DNA from: Streptomyces mobaraensis
GTDB lineage: Bacteria > Actinomycetota > Actinomycetes > Streptomycetales > Streptomycetaceae
Assembly (NCBI RefSeq): GCF_020099395.1
Contig: NZ_CP083590.1
Coordinates: forward strand, 2,418,001 to 2,482,000
Reading direction: 5' to 3'
DNA: 64,000 bases
This document shows positions 43,690 through 53,101 of this stretch, one piece after another (position 1 is the stretch's first letter; each line of letters begins with the position of its first letter). The notes below the pieces were generated by a model. The model did no database searches. It was not told the origin of the DNA and saw nothing but the letters and a program-made list of their open reading frames with translations. A program made the translations under genes and the position numbers.

Positions 43690-43704
43690 CTGACGGCCCG
43701 TCAG
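43690..43704. promoter_or_regulatory. Palindrome between lon and the MBL gene
   Basis: CTGACGG-C-CCGTCAG is a perfect palindrome. It could be an operator for the MBL gene or part of the lon terminator (it begins 18 bp past the lon stop). The form resembles TetR sites. Confidence 0.4.
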
Positions 43705-43721
43705 ATTTTCTTCTCCCTGTT

Positions 43722-46139
<2,418 letters not shown>

Positions 46140-46161
46140 GATCTCCCCTTCGGCAGGCAAG

Positions 46162-46180
46162 TTGAGCTATGCAGACTCAA
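46162..46180. promoter_or_regulatory. HAIR element (HspR operator) of lon
   Basis: TTGAGC-N7-ACTCAA fits the HAIR consensus CTTGAGT-N7-ACTCAAG at 11 of 12 core positions (C for T at the end of the left arm). It lies in the last bases and just downstream of the GlxA-type regulator gene, and controls the lon promoter. Confidence 0.85.
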
Positions 46181-47283
46181 TGTCCTTGCGCGGGGAGATG
46201 TTCCCGCAGGCGTGTTCGCTGTGAGCGATCAGGTGCGCCTTGGGTCTCAGTGCCCCGCCCGGGCCGTACCGTCCGGCCCGGGCGGGCCGTTCGGCCCCCG
46301 TGCCCCGGGAAGGCGCGGCGGTAGTCCGTCGGGGTGACGCCGAAGTGCAGTGTGAAGTGGCGGCGCAGGTTGGCGGCCGTGCCCAGGCCGCTCAGTTCGC
46401 CGACGCGTTCCACCGGGAGGGCGGTGGCTTCGAGGAGGGACTGGGCGCGGGACAGGCGCTGGGAGAGGAGCCACTGGAGGGGGGTGGTGCCGGTGGCGGC
46501 CTGGAGGCGGCGGAAGAAGGTGCGGGGGCTCATGCCGGCGCGGGCGGCCAGGTCGTCGACGGTGAGGGGCTGGTCGAGGCGTTCGGTGGCCCACTGGAGG
46601 ACGGGGGCCAGGCCGTCGTCGCCGGTCTCGGGGACGGAGACCTCGACGAACTGGGCCTGTCCGCCGGGGCGGTGGGCCGGGACGACGAGCCGCCGGGCGA
46701 GCTGGTTGGCGACGTGCGCGCCCAGGTCGCGGCGGACGAGGTGGAGGCAGAGGTCGAGGCCGGCCGTGACGCCGGCGCTGGTGAAGACAGTCCCGTCGTC
46801 GACGTAGAGCACCGAGTCGTCCACCTCCACCTCCGGGTGGCGGCGGGCCAGGGCCTCGGTGTGCATCCAGTGGGCGGTGGCCCGGCGGCCGTCGAGGATC
46901 CCGGCGGCGGCCAGGGCGAAGGCTCCGGCGCACAGGGAGACCATGCGCGCGCCCCGGTCGGCGGCGCGTCGGAGCGCGCGGAGGAGCTCGTCCGGCAGTT
47001 CGCGCTCTCCGTCGACGCACGCCTCCGGAACGGACGGGATGATCACGGTGTCCGCGCCCTCCAGCCCCTCCAGCCCGTAGGGGGTGCGCAGGGTGAAGCC
47101 GAGCGGGCCGGGCGGCGGCTGGTCCGGGGACGGGCCGGCGGCGCAGAGGCGCAGGTCGTACCAGGGGTCGGCGAGATCCGGGTGCGGGATGCCGAAGACC
47201 GTGCAGACCACCCCCAGTTCGTACAGGTCCCAGTAGGGGATGTCGTCGTCGATCACTGCCACGGCCACGGAACCAGCGCTCAT
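46177..47283 (-). CDS. GlxA-type AraC family regulator (DJ-1/PfpI domain + HTH)
   Basis: The 368-residue protein has a DJ-1/PfpI domain (about 6-180, with the nucleophile-region VSLCAGAFALAAAG) and a C-terminal AraC HTH (about 225-325: LTVDDLAARAGMSPRTFFRRL, GTAANLRRHFTLHFGVTPTDYRRAF). It is divergent from an imine-reductase-like gene. A perfect 10-bp inverted repeat lies just upstream of both, so it probably regulates that gene and itself. The last codons overlap the lon operator. The start is ATG at 47283. Confidence 0.9.
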   Translation of the reverse strand: MSAGSVAVAVIDDDIPYWDLYELGVVCTVFGIPHPDLADPWYDLRLCAAGPSPDQPPPGPLGFTLRTPYGLEGLEGADTVIIPSVPEACVDGERELPDELLRALRRAADRGARMVSLCAGAFALAAAGILDGRRATAHWMHTEALARRHPEVEVDDSVLYVDDGTVFTSAGVTAGLDLCLHLVRRDLGAHVANQLARRLVVPAHRPGGQAQFVEVSVPETGDDGLAPVLQWATERLDQPLTVDDLAARAGMSPRTFFRRLQAATGTTPLQWLLSQRLSRAQSLLEATALPVERVGELSGLGTAANLRRHFTLHFGVTPTDYRRAFPGHGGRTARPGRTVRPGRGTETQGAPDRSQRTRLREHLPAQGH

Positions 47284-47296
47284 AACGGGTCAGCCT

Positions 47297-47335
47297 AGTG
47301 GCAGGAATTTTGCGGAGGCGGTCAGTCCTGCCACT
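47297..47335. promoter_or_regulatory. Operator candidate of the GlxA-type regulator
   Basis: AGTGGCAGGA (47297-47306) and TCCTGCCACT (47326-47335) are perfect inverted 10-mers, 19 bases between. It is 14-52 bases upstream of the regulator start and about 107 upstream of the divergent gene. The spacing suits two AraC-type dimers or half sites. Confidence 0.65.
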
Positions 47336-47441
47336 GTCGGGGCCGCACGGGCGGTGGAAACGTAGGGGTCACACGAGAGCACGTCCTGAGAGCACGTCCT
47401 CTCAAGTCCCGGTACTTCCCCACGAAATGGGTGACTTTTCC

Positions 47442-48317
47442 ATGAGCACGAAGGTGACCGTCCTCGGCCTGGGTTCGATGGGCACCGCGCTGGCCGGTGC
47501 GTTCCTGGCGGCCGGCCACCGCACGACCGTCTGGAACCGCACGGCGGGCAAGGCCGCCGCCCTGGTGGAGAAGGGCGCCGCCGAGGCCCCGGACGCCGCC
47601 GCGGCCGTGGCGGCGAGCCCGCTGGTGGTCGTCTGCCTGGCCACCTACGACACCGTCCACGAGGTCCTGGACCCGCTGGCCGGCGAGCTGGCCGGCCGGA
47701 CCGTCGTCAACCTCACCTCCGGCACCCCGGAGCAGGCCGCCGAGGCGGCCCGCTGGGCCGAGAAGCACGGCTTCCGCTACCTCGACGGCGCGATCATGAC
47801 GACGCCGCCCGGCGTCGGCAACCCCGACTTCATGTTCCTCTACAGCGGCTCCCCGGAGGCCCTCGCCGAGCACCGCGCGACGCTCGCCGCCCTCGGCGAC
47901 CCGGTGGACCTGGGCACCGACGTCACCCTGGCCTCCCTCTACGACACCGCGCTGCTCGGCCTGATGTGGTCCACGCTCGCCGGCTGGGCGCACGGCGTGG
48001 CGCTGGTCGGGACGGACGGCGAGGGCAAGGCCGCGGCCTTCACCGCGGTCGCCGGCCGCTGGATGCGGGCCGTCGAGTTCTTCATGAGCACCTACGCCCC
48101 GCAGGCCGACGCCCGCAGCTACCCGGGCGACGACGCCACGCTCGACGTCCACCTCGCGGCCATCGAGCACCTCGTGCACGCCAGTGAGGCGCGCGGCGTG
48201 GCCTCCGGTCTGCCCGAGCTGTTCCAGGGCCTGGTCAAGCGGGGTGTCGACGCCGGTCACGGCGGCGACAGCTGGGGCCGGCTGGTGGAGTTCGTCCGGG
48301 CGGAGGGACGCGCGTGA
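47442..48317 (+). CDS. NAD(P)-dependent oxidoreductase, imine-reductase-like
   Basis: The 291-residue protein has an N-terminal Rossmann fold (VTVLGLGSMGTALAGAFLAAGH, then NRTAGKA selecting NADPH) and a helical C-terminal domain (about 165-290) like beta-hydroxyacid dehydrogenase/imine reductases. The catalytic residue cannot be assigned surely. The start is ATG at 47442. It is followed with a 4-bp overlap (GTGA) by a DinB-like gene, so they are coupled. It lies divergent from the GlxA-type regulator. Confidence 0.88.
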   Translation: MSTKVTVLGLGSMGTALAGAFLAAGHRTTVWNRTAGKAAALVEKGAAEAPDAAAAVAASPLVVVCLATYDTVHEVLDPLAGELAGRTVVNLTSGTPEQAAEAARWAEKHGFRYLDGAIMTTPPGVGNPDFMFLYSGSPEALAEHRATLAALGDPVDLGTDVTLASLYDTALLGLMWSTLAGWAHGVALVGTDGEGKAAAFTAVAGRWMRAVEFFMSTYAPQADARSYPGDDATLDVHLAAIEHLVHASEARGVASGLPELFQGLVKRGVDAGHGGDSWGRLVEFVRAEGRA

Positions 48318-48928
48318 GCCCCCTGAGCGTGCCGGGCACCGCTCTCGCCCTCGACTGGGCCGCTCTGGTCACCGAGACCGCCGAGCGGACCACCGCCTTC
48401 CTCGACGGCCTGGCGCCGGCCACGGCCTGGTCGCGGCCGGCCGGCCGGCTGGAGTGGTCCTGCCACGCGACGCTCGACCACCTGGCCCTCGGCATCACCG
48501 GGTACGCGGGCCTGCTCACCGCCAAGCCGCGGGACCGGTACATCACCCTGTTCGCCTCACTCGACCCGCAGGCCCCGGTCTCAGCCCGCCTGGAGGGCAT
48601 CCGCGTCGCGGCGTCGTTCCTCGCCTCCGCCGTCCGCGCCGCCGCGCCCGAGGACCGGGCCTGGCACCCCTGGGGCCACTCCGACGGACCCGGCTTCGCC
48701 GCCATGGGCGTGGTGGAGGCCGTCGTCCACACCCATGACATCGCCACCGGCCTGGGCGTCGGCTGGACCCCGCCGGACGAGCTGGCCGGCCCCGCCCTCG
48801 CCCGGCTGTTCCCCGGCGTCCCGCACGAGGACGAGCCCGGCCTGGCCCTGCTCCGCGCCACCGGACGGATCGCGCGGCCCGGGGAGCGGCACCTCGCCGA
48901 GTGGAGCTGGGACGGGACCGTCCGCTGA
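48314..48928 (+). CDS. DinB-like/maleylpyruvate isomerase N-terminal domain protein
   Basis: The 204-residue protein is a four-helix-bundle DinB/MDMPI type: LDWAALVTETAERTTAFLDGL, WSCHATLDHLALGITGYAG (with metal-type His), and GVVEAVVHTHDIATGLG with two further His. These proteins often depend on mycothiol or a metal; the substrate is not known. It overlaps the upstream oxidoreductase by 4 bp. Its stop codon lies within the first unit of an 18-bp minisatellite that probably arose from this 3' end. Confidence 0.8.
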   Translation: MSPLSVPGTALALDWAALVTETAERTTAFLDGLAPATAWSRPAGRLEWSCHATLDHLALGITGYAGLLTAKPRDRYITLFASLDPQAPVSARLEGIRVAASFLASAVRAAAPEDRAWHPWGHSDGPGFAAMGVVEAVVHTHDIATGLGVGWTPPDELAGPALARLFPGVPHEDEPGLALLRATGRIARPGERHLAEWSWDGTVR

Positions 48929-49879
48929 GGCGGTGCCGTCCGCTGAGGCGGTGCCGTCCGCTGAGGCGGTGACGCCCGCCGGGGCGGTGACGCCCGCCGG
49001 GGCGGTGACGCCCGCCGGGGCGGTGACGCCCGCCGGGGCGGTGACGCCCGCCGGGGCGGTGACGCCCGCCGGGGCGGTGACGCCCGCCGGGGCGGTGACG
49101 CCCGCCGGGGCGGTGACGTCCGGGACGCCGGCGACGGCCGGCGCGGGCCGGAGGGGAGCCCGCGCGGCCGGCGCCGCGTCCCGGACGTCACCGCGCAGCA
49201 GCAGCTCGCAGGCGACGCCGGCCAGCAGGGCGATCGGATGCCCCCAACTGGCCAGCGGATCCGCCAGCTCCACCAGGTCCTGGGCGCACATCAGGGAGGC
49301 GGCGCCCAGCAGCGTCCACTTCCAGGGCGGGCGCTGGAGGCTCGCCAGCGCGCCGAGACAGGCCATCAGGCCGAAGCTGATGCCGTAGTCGAGCCGGTGC
49401 AGCGAGTCGGCCGGCAGCCGGCCCGCGGCGACCGCGCCGGCCACCGGCAGCTCGGTGGCCAGGGTCGCCAGGACGTGGCCGAGCAGGAAGACACCGGCCG
49501 TGCGCAGCCCGCCCACCCGCCGCTCCAGGGCGCCGAGCACCGGGGCGAACGCCCAGCCGAAGAAGGACCAGAGCCCGCCGGCGACCCACAGGGCGCTGGC
49601 GAACAGGACGACCAGCGGCCGGTCGGCCAGATGGGCCGCGTCGGTGCTGGAGTCGCGCAGCAGCTGGTTGACGGTGGACTCGTCGCCGAGCTCGGCGTAG
49701 ACCGCGGTCGCGAGCAGGACGAGGCCGTAGCAGAAGGTGAAGGGCGTGGCCCGGGGGGTGGGGACCAGCTGCCGCAGCCCGTGGAGCCGGGCTCTGAGCG
49801 GGCGCGCCGGCCGCCGTCCGGCGGCGGTGCCGTCGGCCGGCGCGGGGGCGCCCGCCTCGGCGGGATCAGCGGCGGTCAC
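48581..49879 (-). CDS. Rhomboid-like membrane protein with repeat-extended C-terminus
   Basis: Residues 1 to about 240 form a rhomboid-like membrane protein with about six membrane segments (ATPFTFCYGLVLLATAVYAEL, ALWVAGGLWSFFGWAFAPVLG, AGVFLLGHVLATLATELPVAG, YGISFGLMACLGALASL). I see no clear GxSG/His pair of active rhomboid proteases. The frame then passes through eight VTAPAG units and three ASADGT units and runs antisense for about 330 bp into the DinB-like gene before a stop at 48581. The real stop was probably lost through repeat expansion; the functional protein likely ends near 49190. The start is GTG at 49879. Confidence 0.65.
   Translation of the reverse strand: MTAADPAEAGAPAPADGTAAGRRPARPLRARLHGLRQLVPTPRATPFTFCYGLVLLATAVYAELGDESTVNQLLRDSSTDAAHLADRPLVVLFASALWVAGGLWSFFGWAFAPVLGALERRVGGLRTAGVFLLGHVLATLATELPVAGAVAAGRLPADSLHRLDYGISFGLMACLGALASLQRPPWKWTLLGAASLMCAQDLVELADPLASWGHPIALLAGVACELLLRGDVRDAAPAARAPLRPAPAVAGVPDVTAPAGVTAPAGVTAPAGVTAPAGVTAPAGVTAPAGVTAPAGVTAPAGVTASADGTASADGTASADGPVPAPLGEVPLPGPRDPSGGAEQGQAGLVLVRDAGEQPGEGGAGQLVRRGPADAQAGGDVMGVDDGLHHAHGGEAGSVGVAPGVPGPVLGRGGADGGGEERRRDADALQAG
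48918..49114. repeat. 18-bp minisatellite, eleven units
   Basis: Three units of CCGTCCGCTGAGGCGGTG (48918-48971) are followed by eight perfect units of GACGCCCGCCGGGGCGGT (48971-49114). Every unit holds a short dyad (CCGC...GCGG). The first unit contains the stop codon of the DinB-like gene. It separates two convergent genes and is translated only if the rhomboid-like frame is real here. Confidence 0.95.
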
Positions 49880-50091
49880 TCGGCCGGGCTCCCTTCCGTC
49901 GACGTGCCCGGGGCGTGTCCGGACCTTCCCGGGACGCTCCGGACGGCCCGCCCGGCGGCGGGCCGCAGTACGAACAGTACGGGCCCGGGCGTCCGCCGGA
50001 CCCGTCTTCGGTCCGTGAACAAGGCCACGCCTGTCAACCTCATAACCTTCGGATGCGTCCGTCGAACATCAACGGTCTCCGGAGGTCTCCC

Positions 50092-50904
50092 GTGCCCGTC
50101 CCGTATGTCCCGAATGATCCCGTGACCACCCTCGACCGCCGCGACGGTCCCTACGGCGAGGTCGTCCTGCGGCGGCGCGGCCCGGCGGAGGGGGCCCCGC
50201 CGGTGTACGAGATCATCGCGAACGGCTGCTTCCTGATGGACACCTCGGACGGCCGCTCCGAACGGCTGCTGGTGGACGCCGCGCTGAGGGCGCTGCCGGC
50301 CGGGCGGCCGGAGCCGGCGGTGCTGATCGGCGGCCTGGGCGTGGGCTTCTCGCTGGCGCACGCGGCGGCGGAGCCGCGCTGGGGGCGGATCACGGTGGTG
50401 GAGCGCGAACGGGCGGTGATCGACTGGCACCGCGCGGGCCCGCTGTCCGCCGTGTCCGGCGCGGCACTGGCCGATCCGCGGGTACGGATCGAGGAGGCGG
50501 ACCTCCTCGCGTACCTGGACGCCCCGGCCCCGGCCCCCGCCACATCCCTGGACGCCCCAGCCCCCGCCACGTACCCGCACACCCCGGCCGCCGCCCCCGC
50601 CGCGTACCCGGGCGACACCGCCCCCGCCCCCGGCCACCACTACGACGCGATCTGTCTCGACATCGACAACGGCCCCGACTGGACCGTCACCGAAGACAAC
50701 AAGGGCCTCTACTCCCCCACCGGCCTCGCCGCCTGCCGCGCCCGGCTCCGTCCCGGCGGAGTGCTCGCCGTGTGGTCCGCACAGCCGTCCGAACGGTTCG
50801 AGGAAGCCCTCCGGAATGCCGGGTTCGCCGGGGTAACCACCGAAGAGATCATCGTTGCCCGAGGCGTCCCCGACGTCGTCCACCTCGCCGTCCTCGCCGC
50901 GTAG
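50092..50904 (+). CDS. Spermidine-synthase-like protein
   Basis: The 270-residue protein resembles spermidine synthase-like methyltransferase folds: GPYGEVVLRRR, YEIIANGCFLMDTSDGRSERLLVDAAL, nucleotide motif VLIGGLGVGFSLAHAA, ITVVERERAVIDWHR and YDAICLDIDNGPDWTV. An Ala/Pro low-complexity insertion (about 150-190) interrupts the fold. The start is GTG at 50092 behind GGAGG. It may act on a polyamine or as a methyltransferase; not decided. It is followed by a two-component system with its own start. Confidence 0.78.
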   Translation: MPVPYVPNDPVTTLDRRDGPYGEVVLRRRGPAEGAPPVYEIIANGCFLMDTSDGRSERLLVDAALRALPAGRPEPAVLIGGLGVGFSLAHAAAEPRWGRITVVERERAVIDWHRAGPLSAVSGAALADPRVRIEEADLLAYLDAPAPAPATSLDAPAPATYPHTPAAAPAAYPGDTAPAPGHHYDAICLDIDNGPDWTVTEDNKGLYSPTGLAACRARLRPGGVLAVWSAQPSERFEEALRNAGFAGVTTEEIIVARGVPDVVHLAVLAA

Positions 50905-50994
50905 CCGTCCCCCGCCACCTGCCCGTACCCTGCTTGCCACAGTGGGAGGACCGGCACCGGAAGACGCTGGGGACGACGGCTAGGGGCGGGGCAC

Positions 50995-51732
50995 ATGGAG
51001 CAGACACACACGGGCCCGAGCGGCGCCGCAGCCTCCGCCGGGGCACAGCGGCGGGTACTGATCGTCGAGGACGACCGGACCATCGCCGACGCCATCGCGG
51101 CACGGCTGCGGGCCGAGGGGTTCCAGGTGCGGACCGCGGGCGACGGGCCCGCGGCCGTGGACACCACCGAGGCGTGGCAGCCGGACCTGCTGGTGCTGGA
51201 CGTGATGCTGCCGGGCTACGACGGCCTGGAGGTGTGCCGGCGGGTCCAGGCCCGCCGCCCGGTTCCGGTGCTGATGCTCACCGCGCGCGACGACGAGACG
51301 GACATGCTGGTCGGCCTGGGCGTCGGCGCGGACGACTACATGACCAAGCCGTTCTCCATGCGCGAGCTGGCGGCGCGGGTGCACGTCCTGCTGCGCCGGG
51401 TGGAGCGGGCGACGCTGGCCGCGCACACCCCGCGCAGCGGCATCCTGCGGCTGGGCGAGCTGGAGATCGACCACGCGCAGCGCCGGGTGCGGGTGCGCGG
51501 CGCGGACGTCCACCTGACGCCGACCGAGTTCGACCTGCTGGTCTGCCTGGCGAACACCCCGCGTGCCGTCCTCTCCCGGGAGCAGCTGCTGGCCGAGGTG
51601 TGGGACTGGGCGGACGCCTCCGGCACCCGGACCGTCGACAGCCACATCAAGGCGCTGCGGCGCAAGATCGGCGCGGAGCGGATCCGCACGGTGCACGGTG
51701 TGGGGTACGCGCTGGAGACCCCGGCGGCATGA
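50995..51732 (+). CDS. OmpR/PhoB family response regulator
   Basis: The 245-residue protein has a receiver domain (about 20-135: VLIVEDDRTIADAI, phospho-acceptor Asp69 in LLVLDVMLPGYDG, Lys in YMTKPF) and a winged-helix output domain (about 150-240: LTPTEFDLLVCLANTPRAVL, DSHIKALRRKIG). Its kinase gene follows after 16 bp. The pair lies just upstream of kgd, as in other Streptomyces. The signal is unknown. Confidence 0.94.
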   Translation: MEQTHTGPSGAAASAGAQRRVLIVEDDRTIADAIAARLRAEGFQVRTAGDGPAAVDTTEAWQPDLLVLDVMLPGYDGLEVCRRVQARRPVPVLMLTARDDETDMLVGLGVGADDYMTKPFSMRELAARVHVLLRRVERATLAAHTPRSGILRLGELEIDHAQRRVRVRGADVHLTPTEFDLLVCLANTPRAVLSREQLLAEVWDWADASGTRTVDSHIKALRRKIGAERIRTVHGVGYALETPAA

Positions 51733-51748
51733 GAGGCATGGTCGGGGG

Positions 51749-52840
51749 ATGACGGGCGGCTGTCCACCAGCGGGCCTGCTGAGCCGCGCCTGGGAGGCGC
51801 TGCGCCCGCTGGATCCCTACCGGTCGGTCAAGGCCGCGCTCGGGTGGCTGGTGGTCGGTTCGGTGGTGATCACGACGTTCCTGGTGTTCGTCGCGTTCCG
51901 GTCGGCGACCGGGCTGCGCGTCATCACCGTCTTCTCGATCATCGCCTCGCTGCTGATCACCCAGTTCGTGGCGCACGGCCTGACCGCGCCGCTGGACGAG
52001 ATGACCGAGGTCACCCGGGCGATGGCGCACGGTGACTACACCCGGCGGGTGCGGGACGGGCGGCGGGACGAGTTCGGCGACCTGGCGCACGCCTTCAACC
52101 GGATGGCGGCCGATCTGGAGGCGGTGGACACCCACCGCAAGGAGCTGGTCGCCAACGTCTCGCACGAGCTGCGCACGCCGATCGCCGGGCTGCGGGCGGT
52201 GCTGGAGAACGTGGTGGACGGCGTCTCGGCCGCCGATCCGGAGACCATGCGGGCCGCCCTCCAGCAGACCGAACGGCTGGGGCGGCTGGTGGAGCAGTTA
52301 CTCGACCTGTCCCGGCTCGACAACGGTGTCGTGCCCCTGCACGCCCGCGGCTTCGAGGTCTGGCCGTACCTCGCGCAGGTGCTGAAGGAGACCAGCATCG
52401 CCTGCGGCACCGGCGCCGCGCCCCGGGCCGCCCGCAAGGACGTCCACCTGCACCTGGACGTCTCGCCGCCCGACCTGACCGCCCACGCGGACGCGGAGCG
52501 GCTGCACCAGGTGGTCGCCAACCTGGTGGAGAACGCCGTCCGGCACAGCCCCCCGCACGGCCGGGTGACGGTCCGGGCCCGGCGCGGCGAGGGGCCGCAG
52601 TCGCTGGACCTGGAGGTGCTGGACGAGGGCCCGGGCATCCCGCCGGCCGAGCGGCACCGGGTCTTCGAGCGGTTCAACCGGGGCGGCTCCGGGCAGCACG
52701 GGCCGGGCAGCGACGGGGGGACGGGGCTGGGGCTCGCCATCGCCCGCTGGGCGGTCGACCTGCACGGCGGCAGCATCGGCGTGGCCGAATCCCCCCGGGG
52801 CTGCCGCATCCGGGTCACTCTTCCAGGACGAGCCTCGTGA
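51749..52840 (+). CDS. Sensor histidine kinase (TTA codon inside)
   Basis: The 363-residue protein has two membrane segments with a very short outside loop (about 33-52 and 60-76), a HAMP domain, a HisKA domain with phospho-His139 in ANVSHELRTPIAG, and HATPase motifs NLVENAVRHS, DEGPGIP and GTGLGLAIA. ATG at 51749 follows GGGGG. Codon 184 (52298-52300, in VEQLLDLSRL) is TTA, so full-length kinase probably needs bldA tRNA. It is the partner of the preceding regulator. Confidence 0.94.
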   Translation: MTGGCPPAGLLSRAWEALRPLDPYRSVKAALGWLVVGSVVITTFLVFVAFRSATGLRVITVFSIIASLLITQFVAHGLTAPLDEMTEVTRAMAHGDYTRRVRDGRRDEFGDLAHAFNRMAADLEAVDTHRKELVANVSHELRTPIAGLRAVLENVVDGVSAADPETMRAALQQTERLGRLVEQLLDLSRLDNGVVPLHARGFEVWPYLAQVLKETSIACGTGAAPRAARKDVHLHLDVSPPDLTAHADAERLHQVVANLVENAVRHSPPHGRVTVRARRGEGPQSLDLEVLDEGPGIPPAERHRVFERFNRGGSGQHGPGSDGGTGLGLAIARWAVDLHGGSIGVAESPRGCRIRVTLPGRAS

Positions 52841-53101
52841 TCCGAGTTGACGTAGGGTCGAAGACGGAAGCACACGTTCATCCGGATGTGGGGCACCATT
52901 CCGCGTACCCACGGAGGGGTCGGAAGCAGCCGGGGAGTCCGAAACCTCGGGTGTTTCCCGCCAAGTCATGCCCTGAAACACGGGACCGAGTGTGACTTGC
53001 GCGACGACTGGCCCCGGTGGCCTGCATCAGGGCAGCGGACAGGCGTAGCCTTTATTCCCGCTGTCCACCACCTTAGGAAGCGGAAGAGGGCGGTTGCCGC
53101 C

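Noticed and set aside
48918..49114. CRISPR array
   Set aside because: Units are contiguous with no unique spacers and no cas genes nearby; it is a minisatellite.
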